DNA of 64,000 nt from Lunularia cruciata (Eukaryota; Streptophyta; Marchantiopsida; Lunulariales; Lunulariaceae). Within the stretch, counting starts at the first letter, position 1; each line of letters opens with the position of its first letter. Positions 34,947 through 46,620 of this stretch are shown one piece after another. The translations under genes were made by a program, and so were the position numbers. The notes below the pieces were generated by a model, which worked only from the letters and a program-made list of their open reading frames with translations, was not told the origin of the DNA and searched no databases. The stretch spans positions 10,855,001 to 10,919,000 of the forward strand of contig OX419755.1 in assembly GCA_948567375.1 (NCBI GenBank), given 5' to 3'.

Positions 34947-36092
34947 GTGGCTTCGAATCCAAACAAAGGTAAGGGAATAACATCTATAGATGTGGTTAAG
35001 AGCAAGTATGAGAAGGGAGAGTGCTCCAACTCCAAGAGTCTTAATTTGGAGCTATTTGCACAAGAGAAGAAGAGAGTTTGTTTTGTAGAGGATGTGAACT
35101 CTCCTCAAGGATTTACTCCTAGCCAAGATACTCCTATCTCTACTAGGAGTACTTGCACTAGCACTTCAACACCATCAACAACAAAGACTCCAAGGAAGAA
35201 GTTGGGGATGGAGGACTTCTTGATCTCAAAGCAACTATGGAACTACAATGTCTTGGAGGATGTTGGTAGTCACAAGGCTAACATCACAATGGGCCAATTG
35301 ATTATTTTGAATCCTACTTTGAGAAAGGAGCTTAGAGGTGATTTGAGTTCTACAAGGAGCAAGAGGAAGAAGAAGAAGGCAAAAGCTCATGTATCAATGG
35401 GGGTGGTGGATGCCAAGGCAACACCATGGGAGGCTTGTGAATATGCCTCCAAGATTGATGTGAGAGTGAATGGTTACAACATCATGGATGCATTGGTTGA
35501 TGGAGGATCAGTAGTGAATGCCATGTCAGAAAGATTGATGAAGAAGTTAGGTATGATACCTTCAAGACCTTCAACATTTGTGGTGAGCATGGCAAACAAA
35601 CAACTAGTAGGGGTGATGGATAAGGTGGTAGTTTCAGTTGTGAGAGTTCAAAATCACATGACTTTCCATGTCTTGAAGGATTCAAGCTATGACTTACTTC
35701 TTGGGAGGCCATGGTTGAGAGCAGCATGCACAATTGATTGATTGCACAAAGGGTACTTGAGGATTGGGCCATCAAACCATAGAGTCAAAGTTCATGTGAC
35801 TAACACCACCAACACTTCACATTCAGATACACCATCTTTTGATTATTGGGAATTAAATTGTGAAGAAGGAGCTTCAAGTGTGGACACAAGCATGGAAGAG
35901 GAGACTTCCATGGAGGAGGAGGAATCTGCATCGGATTCAGATGTGTATCCCTTGTGTGCTATGGATTTTGCTCCTAAGCCAAAGGTTTTGAAGGACCCAA
36001 ATAAATCACCATTGACACTTGAGGAGGTAGAGAGAAGGTTAGCTACCCTCAAGTATGACCCAAATGTTACCAATGAGGAGAAGGTGAGATTT
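34947..36092 (+). pseudogene. B-prime protease region, interrupted
   Basis: Open from the gag C-terminus through VNGYNIMDALVDGGSVVNAM (protease site as DGGS) to AACTID, a TGA at 35739, then LRIGPSNHRVKV and on to TNEEKVRF, where the solo LTR-A starts. The continuity MANKQLVGVMDKVVV here shows that the stop at this place in element B is secondary. Confidence 0.85.
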
Positions 36093-36808
36093 TGTAATGC
36101 TTTGAGGACAAGAGAAGAGAGAAAATATAGATTGCACACTCAAACATTCGATGCCCCAAGGGAGCACCTTCTCTTTATTATATAGACAAAGAGGATCTCC
36201 TCCAAGGAAGCTCCACCATAGAATTAGGGACATAGATAGGTGACATGTCAGCAAGCTCCACCCTTGGATTACTTACTTGGATGGGTGACATGTTTGGTCT
36301 AGGTCCTATATGGTTGGTCAAACAAGCTTTGACCGGAGGAAATCTTTAGGGAATCTTCTTGTAAGAATCTCAAAATCACGTGAGTAAGGTACCATTGGAA
36401 AGCTCTCAATGAAACAAAGCAATTTTTTGGGAGGAGGGGCATCGCACATTTTTGAGGCCTAATTCATCCGTTTAGGCCTCCAAAATTGCCTTCAAAGATT
36501 TCAAGCATATTTTGGTTCCTACTCTATTAGTAGAAGTCCCCTTTTGGTGATACCTCTTTCTGATCTGTTTAGTCCATCATGTGTAACATCCTTCTAGATG
36601 TTACCAAACCAATTCTCACCTTTCAATCATATGTCTAGCTATTGGTTCTAAGGTTCTCAAGTCTATTTCGGTTTTTGCCCTATTTGTAGAAGTACTCTTT
36701 TGGTGATACTTCTATCTTATCTATTCTGACCATCGTGTATAACATCATTCTAGATGTTATCAAACCGAATTTCACATCTTAATCATATGGCTAGCTCTTG
36801 GTATTACA
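36093..36808 (-). mobile_element. Solo LTR-A inserted in B-prime pol
   Basis: 716 bp; on the - strand TGTAATACC to GCATTACA, a single change from the 17120 copy's terminus. Flanked by a perfect 5-bp target duplication GATTT (36088-36092 and 36809-36813). B-prime coding resumes exactly after it (RFDEIFCKFIHVF against RFEEIFRKFIHVF in B). No internal sequence. Confidence 0.96.
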
Positions 36809-37942
36809 GATTTGATGAGATTTTCTGCAAGTTCATCCATGTGTTTGCTTTCAGTTACAAGGATTTGAATGAAGTCACATGGGAGGAGCACAAAATAGAG
36901 GTGGGGTCACATGCAAGACCAATCTGCCAAAAACAACGTAACATTAGCCCACCAATATCTTTGGTTGTGAAGGATGAGATTGATAAGCTCAAGGAGGCTA
37001 GATTTATCTTTGAGGTGGAGAATTTAGAATGGGTGTCTCCAATTATGATTGTGAAGAAAAAAAATGGCAACGGTTGAGTATGTGTGGATTACAACAAGCT
37101 CAATGCTATTACCAGTAAAGACTACTACCCATTACCATTCGTTGATGAGATCTTGGAGGAGGTTGTAGGTCATGAGAGGTATAATTTTGGAGATGGTTAT
37201 AGTGGATATAACCAAATAGAGATTGCACCAGAGCATCAACAACTCACCACATCCACCACACCTTGGGGAACTTAGGCTTTCAAGGTCATACCTTTTGGGC
37301 TTTGCAATGCTCCAATCATATTCCAACGGTTCTTACATTCCAACGGTTCATGAACAAGGTATTTGAACCTTTCATTGGGAAATTTGTGAGAGACTTCATT
37401 GATAAATTTTGTGTCTATGGGAGTAAGGAGGAGCACTTTGAGCATCTAATCAAAGTCTTGCAATGCTTGGATGAGGCAAATGCATCACTCAACCCAAAGA
37501 AGTGCATTTTTGGATGTGAAGAAGGTCTACTTTTGGGGCACATCATCTTCAAGGATGGAATAGCAATTGATCCTAAGAAGGTGAGGAAAAAATCTCAGAC
37601 CTTCCATTCCTTCAAGGTTGACAAAGGTACTCCAATTCTTGGGGATGGTTGTGTACCATAGGAAGTTCATCTTCTCATTTTCCAAAAAGGTGTATGCATT
37701 GACCATCTATATGAAGAACAGTGTAGAATACATGGTGATTTTCAAAGACAAGAAGGCTCTCAAAGCTTTTGAGGAGCTCAAGCAATCCCTTGTTGTAGCT
37801 CCAATTCTTGCTAAACTTGATTGGAGTAAGCCTTTCATCCTCTACACTGATGCTTCTAATGTAGCTATAGGATGAACTCTTAGTCAATTAGAGCAAGATG
37901 TGCATGATCATCCAATAGCTTATGCTAGTAGGCAGATGGTTT
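36809..37942 (+). pseudogene. B-prime reverse transcriptase and partial RNase H
   Basis: Collinear with element B: ISPPISLVVKDEIDKLKEAR, WVSPIMIVKKKNGNG then TGA, DYNKLNAITSKDYYPLP, GYNQIEIAPEHQ, a stop at 37275, and FIDKFCVYGSKEEH, where the second catalytic Asp of FIDD has become Lys. A 17-bp direct duplication at 37320-37353 adds a frameshift. RNase H is reached (FILYTDASNVAIG) but sequence leaves the B family at 37942. Confidence 0.88.
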
Positions 37943-38299
37943 GAGCAAACTCCAATAGCATAAAACACTCTTCAGTTCAATAGCATAAAACACTCTTCAC
38001 TCCAATAGCATTAAAAACTCTTCACTCCAATAGCATAAAACATAAAACAAAACCAGAGCTTTTGTAACCCAACATTATTTCTTGGCTCAAGCCACATTAA
38101 GAGAATCCTTAAGCTAATAGTACCACAACCTTTCCCGACTTCACAATAATAAAGCAAAGATCTCCCGCGGTAAGGTAGCATAAAGCAACTCCTGAGAGAT
38201 ATCAACATAAAGTCCAACTTCTTGACAACCAAAAGAAGAGAAAGTAATTTCACACCAAACCTCAAGGGCACGGGTGGGTTATTTTCCCAATGACAATGT
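37943..38299 (+). repeat. Dispersed repeat with a 25-bp tandem motif
   Basis: CAATAGCA recurs at 37953, 37978, 38003 and 38028, a strict 25-bp period. The rest is related to 930-1212, ending with TTATTTTCCC and ATGACAAT. Sequence after 38299 is gag-like, so this could be the end of an LTR or a leader. Confidence 0.75.
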
Positions 38300-38868
38300 T
38301 AGGAACAGATTAGAGCGGAGGGAGGAGTTGAGAGCAGATTGGGACTAAGTCGGGTGTTAGTAGCTGATTTGGACTGAAAGAAGGATGGGGCCTAAATCTT
38401 CATCCTTGGCTACGAGAGCCATGAGGGATCAAGACTAGAGAGAGATAGAGTGAAGGCGCAATCTTCCCAAGTCATGAAGTGTCTCTGCGCACTGGTGGAC
38501 CAACAAGGTGAGCTTGACGGATGTGACTAAGTACTTGAAGGTCTATTGGAGAGAGGTTTAACTTCATGACCTTGATGAGAAGGTTGCTATCGTGAGGTTC
38601 CCTATGCTAGTGGAGCTTGAAATCAGGAAGGTAGGTGAGAGTTTAGTGGAAGAGATGCAACTTAGGAGAAGTTCTCACAGATGATGAACAAAGAGTTCCT
38701 ACTGCATGATGTGGATCGGGTCACCCAAGCCATGTTCTTGGACTGGGTGAAAAATAGGAGCAAGGGCTTGGGCCCGCAAGATCTCCTAAGGGAATTTAAT
38801 AAAAGGCTAGTATAGTTATCAACCTATGAAGCTGAAGCAATAAAATTACAGCGGTCTAACTATTTCCT
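38300..38868 (+). pseudogene. Decayed gag fragment, first copy
   Basis: Parallels 41960-42570: TTAGGAAC start, GGTGTTAGTA, CTTCCCAAGTCA, GGATGTGACTAAGTACTTGAA, and CGGGTCACCCAAGCCATG. The encoded order (DVTKYLKVY, ADRVTQAM-like, LLREFNKRL) is capsid-like and matches the second copy. It stops abruptly at about 38868 after AACTATTTCCT and joins unrelated sequence. Confidence 0.7.
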
Positions 38869-39258
38869 ACAAGCTGCAGATAGTTGTTGTTGTCGGGAAA
38901 ATAGCCCACACATACCCATGATGCTTTTGGTGTGAAAGGTTTTTTTTTCTCTTCTTCCTGTTGAAATGAACTCAGATTTTATGTCAACATGTCTTGGGAG
39001 TTTTTTCATGCTACCTTGTCGTAGGAGATATTTACTATATTATTGTAAAGCCCAGAAACAGTTTGTGTTGCCATAAGCTCAGGAAAGTTTTGAGAGTTGG
39101 GTGTGCTCAGAAGTTCTTTTATGTCTCAAGAGCTTGGAGGGTACGGGAAAATGATGCATGAGCTTGAGAGTTTCTTTGTGTTACACCAATTTGGGGCTTA
39201 ACTTTAGGTTACACGAGCTCAGGATTTCGGTTTATGTTGTTGGGGCCTTAGGAGCATT
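38869..39258. other. No gene recognised
   Basis: Non-coding sequence leading into the tandem array; contains TTGTCGGGAAAATAGCCC and a T run. Nothing else identifiable. Confidence 0.5.
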
Positions 39259-40920
39259 TCTCATTTTCTTAGTAGCAGAGCAAAAGAGTTAGAAGGAAAC
39301 AAGAGACAAGAGGGAGAGAAGGTTCAAATATAAGGGCTTGAGAGGCAAGGGTAGAGAAAAAGGGTTCTTCAAAGAAAGAGTGCGGTTGTGCAGGAGTTGA
39401 AGGCTTGGACAGAGAAGAGATTTTTGAATGTAGGCTTGCTTGAGAGTGTGAGGATAAGAAGAAAATTCCCGCAAGAATGTGAAGAGGGTTTTGTGAGTAC
39501 AACAAGAAGGCAATTTTTGCAGGAATGTAAGGGCAGAGAAAAAGGGTTTTTCAAAGAAAGAGTGTGGCTGTGCAAGAATTGAAGGCTTGGACAAAGAAGA
39601 GATTTTCAATGTAAGGGTTGGAGAGGTAAGTGCAAAGGAAAAGGGTTCTTCAAAGAAAGAATGTGGCTATGGAGGAGTTGAAGGGTTGGAATTAGAAGAG
39701 ATTTTTAAATGTAGGCTTGTTTGAGAGATTGTGGACAAGAAGAAAATTCACGCAAGAATGTGAAGAGGGTTTTGTGAGGACAGTAAAAAGGCAATTTTTG
39801 CAGGAATGTAAGGGCTGGAGAGGTAAGGGCAGAGAAAAAGGGTTTTTCAAAGAAAGAGTGTGGTTGTGCAAGAGTTGAAGGCTTGGACAAAGAAGAGATT
39901 TTCAAATGTAGGCTTGCTTGAGAGTGTGCGGACAGGAAGAAAATTCCCGCAGGAATGTGAAGAGGGTTTTGTGAGGACAGCAAGAAGGCAATTTTTGTAG
40001 GAATGTAAGGGCTAGAGAGGTAAGGGCATAGAAAAAGTGATATTTGAAGAAAGAGTATGGTTGTGCACGAGTTGAAGGCTTGGACAGAGAAGAAATTTTT
40101 GAATGTAGGGTTGCTTGAGAGTGTGTGGACCGGAAGAAAATTCCCGCAGGAATGTGAAGAGTGTTTTGTGAGAACAGCAAGAGGGCAATTTTTGTAGGAA
40201 TGTAAGGGCTGGAGAGGTAAGGGCAGACAAAAAGGGTTCTTCAAAGAAAGAATGTGGCTGTGCAAGACTTGAAGGCTTGGACAGAGAAGAGATTTTCAAA
40301 TGTAGGCTTGCTTGAGAGTGTGTGGATAGGATGAAAATTCCCGTAGGAATGTGAAGAGGGTTTTGTGAGGACAACAAGAAGGCAATTTGTGCAAGAATGT
40401 AAGGGCTGGAGAGGTAAGGGCAGAGAAAAAGAGTTCTTTGAAGAAAGAGTGTGGTTGTGCAGGAGTTGAAAGCTTGGACCGAGAAGAGATTTTCAAATGT
40501 AGGCTTGCTTGAGAGTGTGTGGACAGGAGGAAAATTCTCGTAGGAATGTGAAGAGTTATTTTTGAGGGAGAAAATTCCCGCAAGAATGTGAAGAGGGTTT
40601 TTTTAGGACAGCAAGAAGGCAATTTTTGCACGAGTGTAAGCACAGGAAAAAGGGTTCTTTGAAGAAAGAGTGTGGCTGTGCAGGAGGTTGAAGGCTGGAC
40701 AGAGAGAAAATTTTGAATGTAAGGGTTGATTGACAAATTGAAAGCAGGCCAGAGAGGAATTATTGCAAGTATGCCTTTAGAATGTGCTGCCTTGAGAGGG
40801 GAAATTTTTGCAGGACTAGGGGTTTGCTCAGGAAGGATCAAGAGAGGAGAGATTGTTCATGAAGGAGAACTCTGGACAAGAGCATGCCACAAAAGGATTT
40901 TTCTAGGTCAGTAGGGTTTG
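39259..40920. repeat. ~196-bp tandem repeat array
   Basis: The phrase AAGGGTTCTTCAAAGAAAG or a variant recurs near 39359, 39540, 39640, 39838, 40033, 40231, 40428 and 40648. The commonest spacing is 194-198 bp, with one short (100 bp) and two irregular units. Each unit also has TTGAAGGCTTGGACA, GTAGGCTTGCTTGAGAGTGTG and CGCAGGAATGTGAAGAGG. The open frames on the - strand here (for example 40265-39705) exist only because the units have compatible frames and are not taken as genes. Confidence 0.9.
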
Positions 40921-41958
40921 ATGCAAGAGTTGCCAAAAATGAGAATTTTAAGAAGGTGAGGATAGGAGAGTGAAGAAGGATTTTATGAGAAAATGTTGTG
41001 AAGAGTGGCTGAATAGGTAGTGACATGAGTTAGATAGGAAAGAAAGAGAGAGGTATATGTCAGAGAAGGAGTTTTCTCCAATGTGAAGAGTGGCTGAACA
41101 GGTAGTGACAAGAGCTAGTCAGGGAAGAAGAGGAAGAGAATTTCAAAGTGGCTGAGCAGGAAAAAGAAACGATTCAAAGTTGGCTGACCTCTCTGAATGG
41201 AGTGAATCTGATCTGCAAAACAGGGCATAGGAGAATGAAGAGGTTCAGAGGGTGAGTTGCCTTGATTGCTATTAGACAGAGTGTATGTGAAGTGCTCCAG
41301 CTGATTTGATGTTTTGTTGAAGAGCTTAGTGCAGATATTGTATAGACTAGAACTGTTTGGCTTGTCTAGAACCTGTGAACTCCACAATTTGGTATTCTTA
41401 TGAATGATGAGACCCCGAAACCAATGTGAATTTTGATCTGTGGCTAGCGTCAAGAGAAAACTCCATTCTAAGAGCTCTCAATCCAGTCTATGTGAATGGC
41501 ACAATTCAATGATCTCAGTGTTTGGATTTGAGTCGGAATAGATCACTCGTTGTTATTCTCTTAAGAGACCACCTAACCCAGCTCTATGAGTTGCCAGACC
41601 CAGAACCATAGGCTAAACTTAATTGGAAAACTAAAATATAACACAAGCAAGGATATAAATCCATAAACTTGAACCCCACAGAACATGACCAATCTTGTTC
41701 AGATCAAGGACAAACACAAAATCTTCAGTGAGAGCCAACCTCAAGAGAGATTGAAAACAACATGCTCTAGCAAAGAAGAGATTTCCAACAGTCTAGGAAT
41801 AGATAGAGAGTGTCAGACTATGGGAAACCTCAAGGCATTGACAATAAGAACAAACTGAGCATGAGCAGCCATGTGCCAGGCACACTCTTGAGACCCAAAA
41901 ATTCCCTTGACATAAGTGGCAACCATGCTGGGGAATCTCAAGGCTTGTGCTTAGACAT
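40921..41958 (+). repeat. LTR-C dispersed repeat, third copy
   Basis: 41130-41958 matches both copies at 15.1-16.5 kb (direct and inverted). It ends ...CTTGTGCTTAGACATT right before gag-like sequence, which suggests an LTR end or leader. 40921-41129 continues the array composition with GTGAAGAGTGGCTGAA repeated at about 40998 and 41081. No genes. Confidence 0.7.
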
Positions 41959-41959
41959 T

Positions 41960-43250
41960 AGGAACGGTTGGAGCTAAGTGAGAAGTTAAGAGCAGATTGG
42001 GGCTGAGTTGGGTGTTAGTATCTGATTTGAGCTGAGGTAAAGATGAGGCCTAAATCATTATCTTTAGCTATGTCAAGGGAGCAAGAGCTCTCGCTGATTG
42101 TCATGGCGGCCATGAGAGCCATGAAGGATCAGGATGAAGAGAGAGAGATAGAATGAAGGCGCAGTCTTCCCAAGTCACAAAGTGTCTACGTGCAATGATG
42201 GACCAGCAAGGAGAGTTTGACAAGAAGGATGTGACTAAGTACTTGAACGTCTACTAGAGAGAGGTCAAGCTTTATGACCTTGATGAGAAGGTTATCATTG
42301 CAAGGTCCCAATGTTGGTGGAGCTCAAAATCAGGTAGGTGGTTGAGAGTTTAGTGGAAGAGGCTACAACATGGGAGGAATTCTCACAAATGATGAAAGAA
42401 GAATTCTTGTTGCAAGATGCGGATCGGGTCACCCAAGCCATGTTGTTGGACTGAGTGAATGATAGGAGCAAAAGCTTGGGGCTGCAAGATCTCCTGAGAG
42501 AGTTTAATAAAAGGCTAAGACAATTGTCAACCTACGAGGCTGAGGCAATAAAATTACAGCTGTCTAACTATTTCCTTTGAGCAACAAATGGGCATTTGTG
42601 AGATGAGTTGGAGTATACGCTTGACTTGCTTCAACCTGACCGTCGGGGAATAGTTGAGTGGAAGAAGACTGAGGAAGCTATTGTCTGGGTGAGCCGTAGG
42701 AGGAGACAGAAGAACAAGATGAAGAAGCTAAAGCCAAGGCACCGGTTTGGAGCAGCCTTGTTGGACCCAACCAAGAGAAGGTGGAATAGCAAGTGAACGA
42801 GGTGACCAAAGAGGGAGTAGTTGATGAGATTTCATGGCTGATGGAAGGATTGAAGATTCTGACCACCAAGGTTGACCAGCTGCAAAGTGGAAGTAATGTA
42901 ACAAGAATAGGTGGAGAGAGGAGGCAGGCAGCCCTATGGGTGCATGTGGTGTGACAGCAAGAGGCATGCTAAAAGAAACTACCACAAGCTATCAAAAGTA
43001 ATACGCAAACAGTGGGTGAAGTTTGTTGGGGAACCCGAGAATGAAGAAGATAGCCTTCTATGATACCGGAGAGCCAATACCACTGAATAGTAATAGAGGG
43101 GGCATGAAGGCTCTGCTGGAATGGCACATGGGCAAACGTGAAGTAGGTATGGCGGTTGCTGCTTTTGAGCCTGGTGTGTATAATGTAGCCAGCGAGAGAA
43201 TGGAAAGGGCAGACCTGGACAAAGTAGAGAAGAGAAGACTTTCAGAGTAG
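41960..43250 (+). pseudogene. Decayed Ty3-gypsy gag, second copy
   Basis: Gag-like residues in order: DVTKYLNVY, YDLDEKVI, EEFLLQDADRVTQAMLLD, LLREFNKRLRQLSTYEAEAI, then ELEYTLDLLQPDRRGIVEWK (42600). Near 42935 a knuckle reads CMWCDSKRHAKRNY, the C-x2-C-x4-H-x4-C pattern with the last Cys as Tyr. After it comes FYDTGEPIPLNSNRGGMKAL (43050-43110), a conserved linker of a Ty3-gypsy group. Multiple frame changes and stops; non-functional. Confidence 0.75.
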
Positions 43251-44310
43251 GTCCGGGGAAAATCAGGATGGGATGTACTGGTAGCAATAAAAGCTATCAC
43301 AACAGAAGTTGGTGCTACTTGGGATGCAATGGTTGAGGAAAAGCGGAAGACTGATCAGCGGGTAGAAAGTGAGGGACAAGCAACAGCAAGTGGAACCGGA
43401 GAGAAGGCAGATCAGAAGGAAGGAGGTGCAATTTAGAAACACTCCGAAGGGTAAGAACCAAAGTTTGAGTGGTGAAGAGGAGTCCCGAATGGATGTAGAT
43501 GGAACAACAAACAAGAAACTTGGAGAGAGATCTCCCAGGAAAGGACCAAGTTGGCTATTGAGCTGGGATATAGAGATGGAACTAGATCCTCAGGAAATTG
43601 CTAAGAAGTTTTGGAAGCAAGAGGTAAGATGGTTCATAAATGAGGAGTTCTTTGGTAGTTTGCGGAAAGATGTGCAAGAAAAAGATGTTCTACAAGGAAG
43701 GAACTCATACGTCTTTGTTGTACAAGGATAGGAGTGAGGCGGAAGAAGAAGCAAGCACTTATGGTCTGGAACTTGAACAGGAAAAACCAGATGATGAGAC
43801 CAAAGAATCACGTGTCTATGATGCTGCTCTTGAGGAGGAAAGGCCATTTGTGCCCTTGTCCAAAGAAGTGCAAGATTCCTTCTGGGCATGGAGCTGCAGC
43901 AAGTGCGAGATCGAGATGCAAGGTGTGAAACATCCGGTAATAGCGCTGATCGACTCAGGGTCTGAAGTGAACCTCATGTAAAAGACTGTCTACAAAGAAG
44001 GTCGCTAGAAGGTGGACCGTGACATTGATTGGAAGGTTAATTCAGTAAAAAAAACCAAGAATGCCTTGTGTGAGGCTTCTCTTGATATCAAGATCAAGAT
44101 AGGAATGTAGTAGAACCGACCAGCATGTTTGTACAAGATACCTTACTCTATCCGGTCATATTAGAACAGCCCTTTATCACTCAGTTTAGGATGGAGAGCA
44201 AAGCCTTGACCAATGGAACTCACTTGGCAAAGTTCAGAAGTCTGAAGGGGGCTAGAATAGTGCAGTTCTATTTTAAAGGCAAGAATTTGGTCTTCCCTAA
44301 ATTATGAAGA
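43251..44310 (+). pseudogene. Decayed Ty3-gypsy protease region
   Basis: Downstream of the gag. 43640-43981 ends with VIALIDSGSEVNLM, a clear retropepsin active site (D-S-G). 44125-44307 continues with FVQDTLLYPVILEQPFITQF, the protease C-terminal block in which ILGQP is usual, here ILEQP. No RT follows: at about 44380 the sequence changes to a coiled-coil-like frame. Confidence 0.75.
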
Positions 44311-44379
44311 GGAAGTTGAGACCACCTTGCCAAAAAGAAAAATAGTACCTTTGAAGTGCTCCCAAAAGGCTTGGAGTCT

Positions 44380-46620
44380 TGAGCCATCCCTTTGAAGAGA
44401 AGGATTGCACGACAAGGAAAAGTAGAACTCATCAATGTTGAAGATGATGGTCCCATAACCCCAAAGGGAAGAACAAGACCCCTTACAAGTCTATTAGAAA
44501 ACAGTGGGGAAGTGAGCGCCTCACTCATGTCCTTGGCCTTGACTATTTCCCAAGGCCTGCATGAAGAATGGCCTACGGAAGCTCATCTTGTGCCAATTAC
44601 ACAAAGGTTGCAAGAGGATGAACCAGTAGAACAAGATGCATTGGGATCATTAGCCCAAATAATTGACTGCCTCATGAGAGTCTAGTAAGCGGCGAGTGTT
44701 TTAAGGAGTGGGTAGAATGCATAGACCAAGCATGGAAGCTATGATTAGTTTCCATGTTGATAAATTTGATGTGTAGGTAGATGGCCTTAGAGAGGATTGT
44801 GGAGCTATGAGAGGATCAAGAACAATTTCCATGAGAAAATTTCTACAAGTTCCAAGAAGCCAAAATTGCATGGATCTAGAAGGTATACAAGTGGTAGATG
44901 GAAGCTGCCAAAGGTACAGCCACATTGATAGATGTAGAAGTCCAACTCCAAAGTTTGCAGAATGAGAAGGCCATTATGGATTACCAGTTCACCCGTGCTT
45001 AGTTGGAGAATAGGAAGAATGAAGAGGAACTCCAATTGCTATAGGACCAAGCAAGCCATGACAAAGAGGAATCCAAGGTGGCACAAGAAAAATTCTGGGA
45101 ATTATCCTTAGCTTTTGAGAAGTCTCGAAAGGGGATAGACAAACTGAACCTTCAAAGCAAAACTCTTAGTCCTCAAGGAAAACAAGAGTAATTGGGAGCA
45201 GGCCCAACAAAGTGTCAACTGGAGTTGGCCTCCTTACAACTAACCATAAACAAGCTGAATAAAGAAACAACTTATTGCAATACAAATCTCCTCTACCATA
45301 AGGCAAAGAGATGTAAAGAGCAAGCCAAAGTATAGGCTCAACAGAATTCTTGGTATGACCTTATGTCTCAAAATAGGAGGTTAGAACAACAAGTGAGCCA
45401 ACTACTTTGGTTTGTTGCTCACAACAAAATAGAAGCATCCTTGATGGACAAGGATTCTGAGGCAGAAGAGGAGGGCAAGATCAGGGAGGCTAAAGCCAAA
45501 GAGCCTACCATAGAAGGAGCACCCAAAGATAATTCCAATGAGGATGAGGCTAAATCACCAAGCAAGTGGAGTCTGTAGGAGGCAAATCACCGGCTTATGG
45601 TTCACCTCAAGCTATTTCCCTTTCCAGGCAAGGAAGCCTCTTTTGATCTTCCCTAGGGAAAAGGTCAAGAAGTAGCTCTACTCAAAAGAGAAATATGGGA
45701 AGTAGTCCCGTACACAAGGAGGCTCCAGGTGGAGTTTCTCCTGGAAGTAACAATATCCCCATGGAAGAAGGAACCATGGGAGTTTTAGACACATCATCTA
45801 AGGAAAGGTTGGTGATCAACAAATACAAGATTATGGGGAGTACAATAGATACTTCCCATAATGTGAACATACATTGTTTGGTTGGAGAAGAGATATATTA
45901 GTTGGCACCACACAGAGGATGTAACCATCTTGGATCTGCTTGAAGAAGGGATCAGGCAACTAAGTCTCTGTGAGGAAGCCCGCCAAGAGTCCAATGGCAC
46001 TATAGGACCTACCATGAGATGCCACTGCAAAGCTGTGTCTTCACGCACTAGAAGAAGAGGAGGAGCTATCTTATGAAGACCCTCTAGATTCAAAAGACAA
46101 CTTGACCTTCAAAAGCTGGCTTGTCCCTAAAAGCCATTGAACTGGTGAAGTAGTTGGGAGAAAGTATCATTACTCTAGAAGAAGAGTTCCCGTACTTAAT
46201 GACTATCTCCCCTGCCCCAAAACCTGGGGATCCTGTCAAGAAAATAGTTATCACCCCACACATGCAAAAAATCAAGGAGTTAGAAAGTTGTGCATGGCAC
46301 ATGATAACTGTATAGGCTTTGGCACCGGAAGCCTTCTTGGATCAAGTAAGACAATTCCACAAGATCCCCATGACTTTCAAGAGTAGCTCCCATTGGTCAT
46401 TTCTCCTCTCCATGGGTCCAACTATAATCCCATAGCGGTTACTACAACCTTGCTTTTCATGACAATTTGGCCTTTGGGAGTTATCAACCTGAATCAAGTT
46501 GAAGCATTGGTGGAGGAATTTTGGAGTGTGGATAAGGAGTGATTGGCCTGGTATCTATTCCTTCCTCAACCAAATCTCACCCAAGACATGTAGAAAGAGA
46601 TATTCATAATCTTCCACCGA
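44380..46620 (+). pseudogene. Decayed coiled-coil reading frame, family unknown
   Basis: From about 44901 to 46076 a + strand frame reads as charged heptad-type sequence broken by stops. Examples: DVEVQLQSLQNEKAIMDYQF, LENRKNEEELQLL, QNRRLEQQVSQLLWFVAHNK, and a Glu-rich stretch AEEEGKIREAKAKEPTIEGA. Further on are TILDLLEEGIRQLSLCEEAR (45920) and KIKELESCAWHMITV (46270). Most of the interrupting stops are TAG preceded and followed by coiled-coil residues, as if CAG had become TAG. It directly follows a decayed gag-protease, so it may be the 3' part of that element. I do not recognise the protein. Confidence 0.5.

Larger units (their letters stand above)
26393..37942 (+). mobile_element. Ty3-gypsy element B-prime, truncated and doubly invaded
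   Basis: A second member of the B family in opposite orientation. The 5' LTR starts at 26393 and is interrupted at 26972 by a chromovirus. After that insert, sequence resumes at 32493 inside the leader, so the LTR end and PBS are lost. The extra ORF, gag, protease and RT follow. A solo LTR-A interrupts it at 36093-36808. It stops at 37942 inside RNase H; integrase and the 3' LTR are missing. It has many more stops than B. Confidence 0.9.

Noticed and set aside
39705-40377. Open frames of 120-190 codons on the - strand
   Set aside because: They repeat with the ~196-bp tandem unit and have repetitive Leu/Ser/Pro composition. They are products of the repeat, not genes.
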